Below are positions 30,707 through 38,555 of a stretch of 64,000 bases of DNA, in pieces (positions within the stretch are counted from its first letter, which is position 1; each line of letters opens with the position of its first letter). Under the pieces are notes generated by a model. The model saw only the letters and a list, made by a program, of their open reading frames with translations. It was not told the origin of the DNA and made no database searches. Source of the stretch: Pseudorhodoferax sp032153935 (GTDB lineage Bacteria > Pseudomonadota > Gammaproteobacteria > Burkholderiales > Burkholderiaceae_C); contig NZ_CAXUQL020000001.1 of the NCBI RefSeq assembly GCF_964253035.1, forward strand, positions 7,316,001-7,380,000, read 5' to 3'. The translations under genes and the position numbers were made by a program.

Positions 30707-31378
30707 TCAGTCCCAGAACGACAGCAGGGCCGGCAATGCCGCCATGTCCTCGAAAACATGGGCGGCGCCGGCGGCGCGCAGGGCCTCGGCCGGGCTGTGG
30801 CCAGGGCCGCCCGGGCTGTAGCCAAACACCGTGGCACCGGCCGCTGCGCCCGCAGTGACGCCGGTGACCGTGTCCTCCACCACCGCGCAGCGGCGCGGGT
30901 CCACGCCCAGCGCCTCGGCCGCGGCGAGGTACACGTCGGGAAAGGGCTTGGAGCGCGGCATCTCGTGCCCGCTGAAGATGCGGCCCTCGAACAGCGGGTA
31001 CAGGCCCACCTTGCGCAGCTGCATCTCGACCTTGCCGCGGTCGGCACCCGAGGCGCAGGCGATGCGCCCACCGGTGGCTTCGTGCAGCGCGGGCACCGCC
31101 TCCAGGGCCCCGGCAATGGGCAGCAGATCACGCTCCAGCGCCGCGTTGCGCCGGCCCCAGAAGGCCTGCAGCCACTCGGCCGTGACCGGCTGGCCGGTGC
31201 GCTGCTCGATCAGCGCTGCCTCGTCCTTGACGGCCTTGCCGATGAAGATGCGCATGCACTCTTCCTGCGTGATCTGCCAGCCGCGCTCGCCCAGGACCTG
31301 GACGAGCACGCGGTGGGTGATGGGTTCGGAATCGACGAGCACGCCGTCGCAGTCGAACAAGATGGCTTCGAATCGCAT
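30707..31378 (-). CDS. HAD-family phosphatase (phosphoglycolate/beta-phosphoglucomutase-like)
   Basis: A 223-residue haloacid dehalogenase-fold hydrolase. Motif I is ILFDCDGVLVDSE (catalytic Asp pair), motif II is IACASG, the Lys is in RSKPFPDVYL and motif III is CAVVEDTVTGVTAG. The helical cap between residues 20 and 80 fits subclass I phosphatases acting on small sugar phosphates. The substrate cannot be told. The ATG at 31378 (MRFEAILFD) is used; an alternative ATG lies 9 bases upstream. Confidence 0.85.
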   Translation of the reverse strand: MRFEAILFDCDGVLVDSEPITHRVLVQVLGERGWQITQEECMRIFIGKAVKDEAALIEQRTGQPVTAEWLQAFWGRRNAALERDLLPIAGALEAVPALHEATGGRIACASGADRGKVEMQLRKVGLYPLFEGRIFSGHEMPRSKPFPDVYLAAAEALGVDPRRCAVVEDTVTGVTAGAAAGATVFGYSPGGPGHSPAEALRAAGAAHVFEDMAALPALLSFWD

Positions 31379-31409
31379 GGCCACCATTGGACCACGCACC
31401 GGGGGCCGT

Positions 31410-31808
31410 TCAGTGCAGCGAACCGTCCAGGTAGTACCAGCGCCCACCCTCGCGCACGAAGCGGCTGCGCTCGTGCAGGCGGTGCGCGCGACCGCTGGCG
31501 TCGCGCTGGCGGGCAACGAACTCGACCTCGGCATGCTCGGCATCGACCTGCTGGTGGTCCTTCACCTGCAGGCCCAGCCAGCGCGTGCCGGCGTCGAAGT
31601 CGAGCTGCGCGGGCCGGTGGCTGGCGTGCCAGGTCGCCAGCAGGTAGTCGGCCCGTTCGCGCACGAAGGCGGTGTAGCGCGAGCGCATGAGCGACTCGGC
31701 ATCGGGCGCGGGCGTCGCCTCCAAGGCGTCGAGGTAGCGGCCACAGCAGTCGGCATAGGCCAGCGCGCGCTGGCGCGCATCCATGCGGCCGCAGGGACAG
31801 GCCGTCAC
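31410..31808 (-). CDS. YchJ-like SEC-C motif protein
   Basis: A 132-residue protein with an N-terminal SEC-C-type zinc motif (CPCGRMDARQRALAYADCCGRYLDA) followed by an NTF2-like domain (SLMRSRYTAFVRERADYLLATWH, RWLGLQVKDHQQ, GGRWYYLDGSLH). The family (UPF0225/YchJ) has no firm function. The start is a GTG at 31808 whose GTGA overlaps the acyl-CoA dehydrogenase stop; the next ATG would remove the CPCG motif, so GTG is favoured. Confidence 0.85.
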   Translation of the reverse strand: MTACPCGRMDARQRALAYADCCGRYLDALEATPAPDAESLMRSRYTAFVRERADYLLATWHASHRPAQLDFDAGTRWLGLQVKDHQQVDAEHAEVEFVARQRDASGRAHRLHERSRFVREGGRWYYLDGSLH

Positions 31809-32935
31809 GCCAGCGCGCGCGTGATCAATATCTTCTGCACGTCGCTCGTGCCCTCGTAGATCTGGCACACGCGCACGTCGCGGTAGATGCGCTCCACGGG
31901 GAAGTCGTTGACCACGCCGTAGCCACCCAGCGTCTGGATCGCCGCGCTGCAGACGCGCTCGGCCATCTCGCTGGCGAACAGCTTGGCCATGGCTGCTTCC
32001 TTGAGGCACGGCAAGCCCGCATCGCGCAGGCTCGCGGCATGCCAGATCAGCTGGCGCGCGGCCTCGATCTGCGTTGCGCAGTCGGCCAGCCGGAAGCCCA
32101 CCGCCTGGTGCTGGAAGATCGGCTGGCCGAAGCTCTCGCGCTGCTTGGCATAGGCCAGCGCGGCCTCGAAGGCGCTGCGCGCCATGCCCACGCTCTGCGC
32201 AGCGATGCCGATGCGCCCGCCTTCGAGCGCGCCCAGCGCAATCTTGTAGCCCTCGCCCTCGGCGCCGATCAGGTGGTCGGCCGGGATGCGACAGCCCTCG
32301 AAGTTGATCTGCGCCGTGTCGCTGCTGTGCTGGCCCAGCTTGTCCTCCAGCCGCGCCACCTGGTAGCCCGGTGTGTCGGTGGGCACGAGGAAGGCGCTCA
32401 TGCCCTTCTTGCCGGCGCCCTTGTCGGTCACGGCGATGACGATGGCCACCTGGCCGTTCTTGCCGCTGGTGATGAACTGCTTGACGCCGTCGATCACATA
32501 GCCGTCGCCGTCGCGCCGTGCCGTGGTGCGCAGGGCCGAGGCATCGGAGCCCACATGCGGCTCGGTCAGGCAGAAGGCCCCCAGCATCTGGCCCTGGGCC
32601 AGGGGTTCGAGCCAGCGCTTCTTCTGCGCGGCGTTGCCATAGCGCATCAGGATGGCGTTGACGGGGCAGTTGGTCACGCTGATGGCCGTGCTGGTGCCGC
32701 CGTCGCCGGCCGCGATCTCTTCGAGCACGAGCGCCAGGGTGAGGTAGTCCAGGCCGGCGCCGCCATGCTCCTCGGGTACGCAGATGCCGTACGCACCAAG
32801 CGCAGCCAGGCCCTGGTGGGCGGCCTTGGGGAAATGGTGTTCGCGGTCCCATTGCGCGGCGTGCGGCCACAGCTCGGCCTGGGCAAAGGCGCGCACGGCG
32901 TCGCGGATGGCTTCCTGGTCGGGGGTCAGCAGCAT
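31805..32935 (-). CDS. Acyl-CoA dehydrogenase
   Basis: A 376-residue FAD flavoenzyme that introduces an alpha-beta double bond into an acyl-CoA. CLTEPHVGSDASALRTTA and VIDGVKQFITSG are the FAD/substrate motifs. The catalytic Glu is in CQIYEGTSDVQKILITRALA near the C-terminus, the position used by short- and medium-chain enzymes. It is 16 bases downstream of the PPOX gene and close to thiolase and SDR genes. The substrate (short- or branched-chain) is not resolved by sequence alone. Confidence 0.93.
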   Translation of the reverse strand: MLLTPDQEAIRDAVRAFAQAELWPHAAQWDREHHFPKAAHQGLAALGAYGICVPEEHGGAGLDYLTLALVLEEIAAGDGGTSTAISVTNCPVNAILMRYGNAAQKKRWLEPLAQGQMLGAFCLTEPHVGSDASALRTTARRDGDGYVIDGVKQFITSGKNGQVAIVIAVTDKGAGKKGMSAFLVPTDTPGYQVARLEDKLGQHSSDTAQINFEGCRIPADHLIGAEGEGYKIALGALEGGRIGIAAQSVGMARSAFEAALAYAKQRESFGQPIFQHQAVGFRLADCATQIEAARQLIWHAASLRDAGLPCLKEAAMAKLFASEMAERVCSAAIQTLGGYGVVNDFPVERIYRDVRVCQIYEGTSDVQKILITRALA

Positions 32936-32951
32936 GGTCGGTTCCGTTGTC

Positions 32952-33581
32952 TCAGGCGGAGGCTTGTGTTTCCTGGGCGAGCTGGTCGCGGTAGCGCGCC
33001 AGCATCTGCTCCTGGGTCTCGGTCGGCGCGCCAGCGCCGATCTGGTCGTGGATCATCTGGTTCATGCTGGGCAGCGCAGCACGCTCGGGCCAGGTGCCGG
33101 GCTGCCACAGCTGCGAGCGCATGAAGGCCTTGGCGCAGTGCAGGTAGACCTCCTCGACCTGCACCTCGATCACGAGCCTGGGGCGCTGGCGCTCCTCGGC
33201 GAAGCGGTCGACAAACTCCGCCTCATCGCGCAGCCGCGCACGGCCGTTCACGCGCAGCGTCTCTTGCACGTTGGGGACCAGGAAGATCAACGCCAGGCGC
33301 GGGTCGGCCAGCAGGTTCTCCAGCGTGTCGAGCCGGTTGTTGCCGCCCGAATCGGGCAGCAGCAGCGTGCGTTCGTCGGCCAGCTTGACGAAACCCGGCG
33401 TGCCGCCGCGCGGCGAGGCGTCGAGCAGGGCTCCGTATACGCCACCCGTGGCGACCACGCAGAACGGCGACAGCGCGATGAACCGCGCCGCGTGCGGATC
33501 GACATGGTCCAGCTGCTTGCGCAGCGCGCGTTCGCCGGGCGCGGCGTACAGGCCGCGCAGTTGTTCCAAGGTCTGAATCAT
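32952..33581 (-). CDS. Pyridoxamine 5'-phosphate oxidase-like FMN protein
   Basis: A 209-residue split-barrel flavin-binding protein (the PPOX/FMN-dependent family often described with DR2398). FIALSPFCVVATGG, FVKLADERTLLLPDSGGNNRLDTLENLLADPRLALIFLVP and LRVNGRARLRDE are the characteristic strands. Its physiological substrate is unknown. The ATG at 33581 overlaps the SDR stop by one base (TGATG), supporting both start and coupling. Confidence 0.85.
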   Translation of the reverse strand: MIQTLEQLRGLYAAPGERALRKQLDHVDPHAARFIALSPFCVVATGGVYGALLDASPRGGTPGFVKLADERTLLLPDSGGNNRLDTLENLLADPRLALIFLVPNVQETLRVNGRARLRDEAEFVDRFAEERQRPRLVIEVQVEEVYLHCAKAFMRSQLWQPGTWPERAALPSMNQMIHDQIGAGAPTETQEQMLARYRDQLAQETQASA

Positions 33582-34252
33582 CACCACCCTTCGAAAGGTC
33601 TGCCGTCGTAGTCGAGGAATGCGCCCTTGTGTTGGGGGCCGAGCCCGTCGAGCGCGGCGCGCATGCCGGCGACGCTCTGGTCCACGCGCAAGGGAGCGGC
33701 CGCGCCGCCCATGTCGGTCTGCACCCAGCCGGGCGACAGCGCGACCAGGATGGCCTGCGGATAGTCGTGCTGCGCAGAAGCCACCGCCATGTTCAGGGCG
33801 GCCTTGCTGGCGCGGTAGACCCAGGCCAGGCTGTCGTCCACGCCCGCGATGCGGCCCATCTCGCTCGTGATGAAGGCAAAGCGGCCGTGCGGCGCGGCCT
33901 CGACCAGCGGCGCCACCTGCGGAATGGCCTGCATGGCGCCCAGCACATTGGTGTGCATGAGCCGGTCGAAGTCCTCGCGCGTGGGCGGCGTGCGCGCATC
34001 GGCCGTGACCCAGGCACCGGCCACGTAGAGCGCGATGTCGATCTTCTCGCCGTCCAGCTGCCAGGCCAGGCCGCTCACGCTGGCCGGGTTGGCCACGTCC
34101 ACGCGCAGCGGCGTGGCACCCAGGGCCTTCAAGCCGGCCAGGCCCGCGTCGTCGCGCGCCGTGGCGATCACGCGGTCGCCGGCCGCGCGGTACTGGCGCA
34201 CGAACTCCAGGCCGATGCCGCGCGAAGCGCCGATGACGAGGACCGTGGCCAT
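33581..34252 (-). CDS. Short-chain dehydrogenase/reductase
   Basis: A 223-residue SDR. MATVLVIGASRGIGLEFVRQY holds the TGxxxGIG-type nucleotide motif (here GASRGIG). The catalytic Ser lies in AFITSEMGRIAG and the Tyr/Lys in WVYRASKAALNM, followed by LVALSPGWVQTDMGG. It is probably an NAD(P)-dependent carbonyl reductase or hydroxyacyl dehydrogenase; the exact substrate is unknown. The start codon shares one base with the thiolase stop (TGATG). Confidence 0.9.
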   Translation of the reverse strand: MATVLVIGASRGIGLEFVRQYRAAGDRVIATARDDAGLAGLKALGATPLRVDVANPASVSGLAWQLDGEKIDIALYVAGAWVTADARTPPTREDFDRLMHTNVLGAMQAIPQVAPLVEAAPHGRFAFITSEMGRIAGVDDSLAWVYRASKAALNMAVASAQHDYPQAILVALSPGWVQTDMGGAAAPLRVDQSVAGMRAALDGLGPQHKGAFLDYDGRPFEGW

Positions 34253-35445
34253 CAGAGCAGTTCGAGTGCCAGCGCAGTCGCCTCGCCGCCGCCGATGCAC
34301 AGCGTGGCGATGCCGCGCTTCTTGCCCCGGGCCTGCAGCGCATGGATCAGCGTGACCATGATGCGTGCGCCGCTGGCACCGATCGGGTGGCCCAGCGCGC
34401 AGGCGCCGCCATTGACGTTGACGATGTCGTGCGACAGGCCGAGTTCGGTCATCAGCGCCATGGGCACGACGGCGAAGGCCTCGTTGATCTCCCACAGGTC
34501 CACATCGGCCACGCTCCAGCCGGTCTTGGCCAGCAGCTTCTGCGTGGCGCCCACGGGCGCGGTGGCGAACCAGTTGGGTTCCTGCGCGTGCGTGGTGTGG
34601 GCCACGATGCGCGCGATCGGCTTGGCGCCCAGGCGCTGCGCCGTGGAGGCACGGGCCAACACCAGCGCGGCGGCGCCGTCGTTGATCGACGAGCTGGAGG
34701 CGGCGGTGATGGTGCCGTCCTTCTTGAACGCGGGCTTGAGCGTGGGGATCTTGTCCAGCTTGATCTTGCCCGGGCCTTCGTCCACGGCGATCAATTGCTC
34801 GCCGGCGCGGGTCTTGACCGTCACGGGCGCGATCTCGGCCCGGAAGGCACCGGAGGCCGTCGCCTCCTGGGCACGCCGCACGCTGGCGACGGCGAATTGG
34901 TCCTGCTCCTCGCGCGTGAAGCCGTACTTGGCGGCGCAGTCCTCGCCGAAGGTGCCCATGGAGCGGCCGGCCTCGTAGGCGTCTTCCAGGCCGTCCAGCA
35001 TCATGTGGTCCATCACGCGGTCGTGGCCGATGCGGATGCCGCTGCGGCCCTTCGGGAGCAGGTGCGGCGCGTTGGTCATGCTCTCCATGCCGCCGGCCAC
35101 CATGACCTCGTGCGTGCCGGCCAGCAGCATGTCGTGCGCCAGCATGGCCGCCTTCATGCCCGAGCCGCACATCTTGGACAGCGTGACGGCGCCCGCACTC
35201 TTGGGCAGGCCGCCCTTGAACGCGGCTTGGCGCGCGGGCGCCTGGCCCTGGCCGGCCATCAGGCAGTTGCCGAACAGGACCTCGCCGACCAACTCGGGCG
35301 AGATGCCGGCACGCTCGACGGCGGCCTGGATCGCGACGCCGCCCAGGTCGTGCGCCGCCAGGCCGGCGAAGTCGCCCTGGAAGCCGCCCATGGGCGTGCG
35401 CGCGGCACCGAGGATGACGATGGGGTCTTGGTTTGCTTGGCTCAT
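34252..35445 (-). CDS. Acetyl-CoA C-acyltransferase (thiolase)
   Basis: A 397-residue thiolase. The nucleophile Cys93 is in SKMCGSGMKA, the His in NGGACALGHPIGASGARI and the second Cys in LCIGGGEATALALELL. VAGGMESMTNAPHLL and INEAFAVVP are further signatures. It can condense two acetyl-CoA or cleave 3-ketoacyl-CoA; the acyl-CoA dehydrogenase, SDR and thioesterase in the same run favour catabolism. It starts 45 bases after the carbonic anhydrase gene. Confidence 0.95.
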   Translation of the reverse strand: MSQANQDPIVILGAARTPMGGFQGDFAGLAAHDLGGVAIQAAVERAGISPELVGEVLFGNCLMAGQGQAPARQAAFKGGLPKSAGAVTLSKMCGSGMKAAMLAHDMLLAGTHEVMVAGGMESMTNAPHLLPKGRSGIRIGHDRVMDHMMLDGLEDAYEAGRSMGTFGEDCAAKYGFTREEQDQFAVASVRRAQEATASGAFRAEIAPVTVKTRAGEQLIAVDEGPGKIKLDKIPTLKPAFKKDGTITAASSSSINDGAAALVLARASTAQRLGAKPIARIVAHTTHAQEPNWFATAPVGATQKLLAKTGWSVADVDLWEINEAFAVVPMALMTELGLSHDIVNVNGGACALGHPIGASGARIMVTLIHALQARGKKRGIATLCIGGGEATALALELL

Positions 35446-35490
35446 GGTGTCTCCTTCAAAGGTGGATGGGAGGTTTGGAAAGCGGGCGGC

Positions 35491-36183
35491 CTACTCGTCG
35501 TCTTCCTCGGGCTGCAGCGGCTGGCCGCTGTCGTGCCGGGGGTAGCGCTTGATGGCCGCGCGGAAGATGTCGAGCACGGAGTCAGCATCGCTGATGCTGA
35601 CCTTGAGGTCGTTGACCAGGCCGTCCTTGAGGCCATAGCACCAGCCATGGATGGTCAGCGGCTGGCCACGCGCCCAGGCGTCCTGCACGACGGTGGACAA
35701 GGCCACGTTGCCGACCTGCTCGATCACGTTGATCTCGCACAGCACGTCGTGCCGCTGCTGCTCGGTCGGCAGGTGGTCGATGCGCTTCCTGTGGCGCAGC
35801 CGCAGGTCGGCGATGTGGGCCAGCCAGTTGTCGGCCAGGCCCACGCGCTGGCCCAGCAGCGCGGCGCGCACGCCGGCACAGCCGTAGTGGCCGGTCACCA
35901 TGATGTGCTCGACGCGCAGGTGGTCGACGGCGAACTGGATGGTCGACAGCGCGTTGAGGTCCGAATGCACCACCACGTTGGCCACGTTGCGGTGCACGAA
36001 CACCTCGCCCGGGTCCAGGCCCGTGATTTCATTGGCCGGCACGCGGCTGTCGGCGCAGCCGATCCACATGTAGCGCGGCTTTTGCTGCGCCATGAGGCCG
36101 GTGAAGAAGCCCGGACGCTCCTGCTCGACCCGGGCAGCCCAGGCGCGGTTGTTGGCGAGGAGGTGTTCGAGAGAGTTGCTCAT
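35491..36183 (-). CDS. can: Beta-class carbonic anhydrase
   Basis: A 230-residue zinc enzyme interconverting carbon dioxide and bicarbonate. The zinc ligands are Cys43 and Asp45 (IGCADSRVPA), His99 and Cys102 (GHYGCAG). The length and the ILxVGHxxC-like strand match the E. coli Can type. The C-terminus is acidic. The ATG at 36183 (MSNSLEHLL) is chosen; the open frame upstream runs antiparallel to nothing recognisable. Placement inside an acyl-CoA catabolic run suggests bicarbonate supply for a biotin carboxylase such as methylcrotonyl- or propionyl-CoA carboxylase, an inference. Confidence 0.94.
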   Translation of the reverse strand: MSNSLEHLLANNRAWAARVEQERPGFFTGLMAQQKPRYMWIGCADSRVPANEITGLDPGEVFVHRNVANVVVHSDLNALSTIQFAVDHLRVEHIMVTGHYGCAGVRAALLGQRVGLADNWLAHIADLRLRHRKRIDHLPTEQQRHDVLCEINVIEQVGNVALSTVVQDAWARGQPLTIHGWCYGLKDGLVNDLKVSISDADSVLDIFRAAIKRYPRHDSGQPLQPEEDDE

Positions 36184-36281
36184 CTGGATCGTTCCCTTTG
36201 CAAAGCTGTGGAATCTGGAATGGATCTGCTGCGCCGCAGCAAACACCGCATTTTCCGCGCTCGCGGACGGGGCCTTGGAAC

Positions 36282-36743
36282 TCAGTGGCGAATGCCCTCG
36301 CGGCCGACCACGGCCATCAGCGTGCAGTTCATCGTGGCGACCAGCCTCTCGCGCCCGTCGTCGAAGGCCAGCGCCCGGCCCTCGACCACGCTGATGGTGC
36401 GGCCGGGCTTGAGCACCTGCCCCTCCATGCGAAAGCGCTGGCCCTTGGCCGGCGCCAGCAGGTTGATCTTGAATTCGATGGTCAGCACGGCAGCATCGGC
36501 CGCCATCAGCGTGAAGCCGGCGTAGCCGCAGGCCGAATCCAGCGCCGTGGCAAGCATGCCGGCATGCAGGAAGCCGTGCTGCTGCGTCAAACCAGGCGCC
36601 CAATCCAGTTCGACCGCCACCAGGCCCGGATCGACCTGCGCCAGCCGCGCGCCCAGCGTCTGCATCGCGCCCTGGCGGGCGAAGCTGTCGTGCACACGCG
36701 CAGACCAGTCGGCCACCTGGGGTTCGAAGACGGGGTTGCTCAT
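36282..36743 (-). CDS. PaaI-like hotdog-fold thioesterase
   Basis: A 153-residue hotdog-fold protein. QQHGFLHAGMLATALDSACGYAGFTLM is the PaaI/DUF4442-type active-site region (HGG-like turn and Asp). VLTIEFKINLLAPAKGQRFRMEGQVLKPGRTISVVEGRAL forms the later strands. It probably hydrolyses acyl-CoA thioesters. The ATG at 36743 is preferred, since a start at 36794 would place the 24-base palindrome inside the coding region. It is the first gene of the minus-strand run. Confidence 0.88.
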   Translation of the reverse strand: MSNPVFEPQVADWSARVHDSFARQGAMQTLGARLAQVDPGLVAVELDWAPGLTQQHGFLHAGMLATALDSACGYAGFTLMAADAAVLTIEFKINLLAPAKGQRFRMEGQVLKPGRTISVVEGRALAFDDGRERLVATMNCTLMAVVGREGIRH

Positions 36744-36767
36744 CGCGGCGCTCCAGACAGGTAAGTA

Positions 36768-36791
36768 ATTGACGTTTACGTAAACGTCAAT
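36768..36791. promoter_or_regulatory. Perfect 24-base palindrome, putative operator of a LiuR-like MerR regulator
   Basis: ATTGACGTTTAC followed directly by its exact complement. It lies between the thioesterase start (minus strand) and the end of the MerR gene. A near copy lies on the other side of that regulator. The sequence resembles what I recall of the LiuR operator family (TTTACGTAAACG core) in proteobacteria. Binding would control the thioesterase-to-YchJ run. Confidence 0.75.
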
Positions 36792-36801
36792 CATAGCCAG
36801 C

Positions 36802-37236
36802 TCAGCTGGAACGCGCCAGCAGCGCGCGCGCCTCGCGCTCGTGCGCCTTCACTTCATCAAGGTTGGCGTGCAGCTCGGTCAGCTGCGCCTCCAGCGCCTG
36901 GCGGTGCGCGGCCAGCACGTCCAGGAACTTGCGCAACTGGGGGCCGGTGTCGCGCGGGCTGTCGTACATGTCGAGGATCTCGCGCGCCTCGTTCAGCGAC
37001 AGGCCCAGGCGCTTGGCCCGCAGCGTGAGCTTGAGCCGCGTGCGGTCGCGCGCGGCGTAGACGCGCACGCGGCCGCCCGGTCCGCTGCGCTGCGGCTGCA
37101 GCAGGCCCATGTCCTCGTAGAAGCGGATGGCGCGGGTGGTCAGGTCGAACTCGCGGGCCAGGTCGCCGATGCTGTAGGTGCCGGCGTCGGCGGCGGTCTC
37201 GTCGGACGGCGGGGGGCAGGAGGCATCGGTGGTCAT
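36802..37236 (-). CDS. MerR-family regulator, LiuR-like
   Basis: A 144-residue MerR-type regulator. The winged helix-turn-helix is TYSIGDLAREFDLTTRAIRFYEDMGLLQPQRSGPGGRVRVY, followed by RLKLTLRAKRLGLSLNEAREILDMYD, which resembles the branched-chain/fatty acid catabolism regulator LiuR. A coiled-coil dimerisation helix follows (LRKFLDVLAAHRQALEAQLTELHANLDEVKAHE). No effector-binding domain is present. The ATG at 37236 is used, though one at 37278 is also open. Palindromes flank the gene on both sides. Confidence 0.85.
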   Translation of the reverse strand: MTTDASCPPPSDETAADAGTYSIGDLAREFDLTTRAIRFYEDMGLLQPQRSGPGGRVRVYAARDRTRLKLTLRAKRLGLSLNEAREILDMYDSPRDTGPQLRKFLDVLAAHRQALEAQLTELHANLDEVKAHEREARALLARSS

Positions 37237-37303
37237 CGGCAGGGCATACGGAGGTGACAGGTGAAAGAGCAGGCGCATTCCTAGAATGACATCGGATTAC
37301 AGA

Positions 37304-37323
37304 TGACGTTTACGTCAACGTCA
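37304..37323. promoter_or_regulatory. Second LiuR-like operator between the MerR gene and the MBL hydrolase gene
   Basis: TGACGTTTAC followed by GTCAACGTCA is a 20-base palindrome with a single mismatched pair, and ten bases are identical to the left half of the palindrome at 36768-36791. It lies 20 bases before the hydrolase ATG and between the two divergent genes, fit to regulate both. Confidence 0.68.
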
Positions 37324-37343
37324 ACCCAACCGGCAGACACTCC

Positions 37344-38402
37344 ATGAACGCACTCGAAAGCCAGCTGCACTACCCCTTTGGTGATCAGATGCCGGAGCCG
37401 GGCAAGACCATGGAGGTGGTGCCCGGAATGCGTTGGATCCGCATGGCGTTGCCGTTCGCACTGGACCACATCAACCTCTGGCTGCTGCGCGACGAGATCG
37501 ACGGCCGCGCTGGCTGGACCGTGGTGGACTGCTGCATCGCGCGCGGCGAGGCCAAGGCGCAATGGGAAGAGGTGTTCGCCACGCAGTTGCAGGGCCTGCC
37601 GATCCTGCGCGTGATCGTCACGCACATGCATCCGGACCACATCGGCCTGGCGCATTGGCTGTGCACGCGCTGGAACGCGCCGCTGTGGATCAGCGCCACC
37701 GACTACCACGTGGCCCGGCTCAATACCCAGGGCACCAGCGGCAACGGCGGCGAAGCGGCCGCTAACTTCTTCCGCAGCCACGGGCTGGCGGACCCGGCAG
37801 CGCTGGAGCAGGTGCGCGGCCGCACCAACTACTACGCCGACATGGTGCCGGACGTGCCGCGCCAGTACATCCGCCTGCTGGACGGCATGCACCTGAGCAT
37901 CGGCGGGCGCGCGTGGCGCTGCATCAGCGGCTACGGCCATGCGCCCGAACACATCGCGCTGTACTGCGAAGAAGCGGCTGTGCTGGTGGGCGGCGACATG
38001 ATGCTGCCGCGCATCTCGACCAACGTCAGCGTCTACGACAACGAGCCCGAAGCCAACGCGCTGCAGCTGTTCCTGGACTCCATCGACAAGTTCCGGCCGC
38101 TGCCGCCCGAGACCCTGACGCTGCCAGCCCACGGCAAGCCGTTCCGCGGCCTGCACACCCGCATCGACCAGTTGCACGATCACCACCGCCAGCATCTGGA
38201 GCGCGTCATGGAGGCCTGCCGCACGCTGGGCCCGCGCACCGGCGCCGACCTGCTGCCCGTGCTGTTCACGCGCAAGCTGGATCTGCACCAGACCACCTTC
38301 GCCATGGGCGAGGCCGTGGCCCACCTGCACAAGCTGTGGTTCGACGGCCAGTTGCAACGCCGACGTGGCGAAGACGGGGTCTACCGCTTCGCCCTCGCTT
38401 AG
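37344..38402 (+). CDS. Metallo-beta-lactamase-fold hydrolase
   Basis: A 352-residue metallo-hydrolase. The zinc motif HMHPDHIG lies at residues 94-101, with further ligands in SGYGHAPEHIALYC, VLVGGDMMLP and LPAHGKPF. The C-terminal 90 residues are helical (DQLHDHHRQHLERVMEAC), like the winged-helix extension of the LACTB2/glyoxalase II-like group. The substrate is unknown; acyl-CoA or thioester hydrolysis would suit its LiuR-like control but is inference. It is divergent from the MerR regulator and 65 bases from its nearest possible start. Confidence 0.85.
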   Translation: MNALESQLHYPFGDQMPEPGKTMEVVPGMRWIRMALPFALDHINLWLLRDEIDGRAGWTVVDCCIARGEAKAQWEEVFATQLQGLPILRVIVTHMHPDHIGLAHWLCTRWNAPLWISATDYHVARLNTQGTSGNGGEAAANFFRSHGLADPAALEQVRGRTNYYADMVPDVPRQYIRLLDGMHLSIGGRAWRCISGYGHAPEHIALYCEEAAVLVGGDMMLPRISTNVSVYDNEPEANALQLFLDSIDKFRPLPPETLTLPAHGKPFRGLHTRIDQLHDHHRQHLERVMEACRTLGPRTGADLLPVLFTRKLDLHQTTFAMGEAVAHLHKLWFDGQLQRRRGEDGVYRFALA

Positions 38403-38464
38403 GCCAGGCTGAAGACGCGGAACCGAAGAGCGTCCGCCAGCATCCAACCTCGGTCGGGAAGGGG

Positions 38465-38473
38465 TTATCCACA
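38465..38473 (+). promoter_or_regulatory. Consensus DnaA box upstream of rpoH
   Basis: TTATCCACA matches the strongest DnaA-box consensus exactly. It lies 36 bases before the CIRCE element. Known precedent: DnaA represses some rpoH promoters in E. coli. A single nonamer can occur by chance in 64 kb, so function is unproven. Confidence 0.45.
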
Positions 38474-38481
38474 CCCCCGTC

Positions 38482-38502
38482 AAGGGCGCAGACAACGCCC
38501 TT
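38482..38502. terminator. Hairpin between the MBL hydrolase gene and rpoH
   Basis: AAGGGCG-CAGACAA-CGCCCTT, seven-base arms and a seven-base loop, 79 bases after the hydrolase stop. It ends in the first two bases of the CIRCE element and is not followed by a real T-run, so it may end upstream transcription or be part of the control region. Confidence 0.4.
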
Positions 38503-38530
38503 AGCACTCACCACCGGAGAGTGCTAGTAT
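38501..38530. promoter_or_regulatory. CIRCE element (HrcA operator) over the rpoH promoter
   Basis: TTAGCACTC-N9-GAGTGCTAG (38501-38527) matches the CIRCE consensus in 17 of 18 arm positions. It overlaps a promoter with -35 TTAGCA (38501-38506) and -10 TAGTAT (38525-38530), 18-base spacing. HrcA binding would repress rpoH until heat stress. CIRCE before rpoH has been reported for betaproteobacteria. Confidence 0.9.
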
Positions 38531-38555
38531 TTCCCCTGAAGGAAAGGAATCTGGT

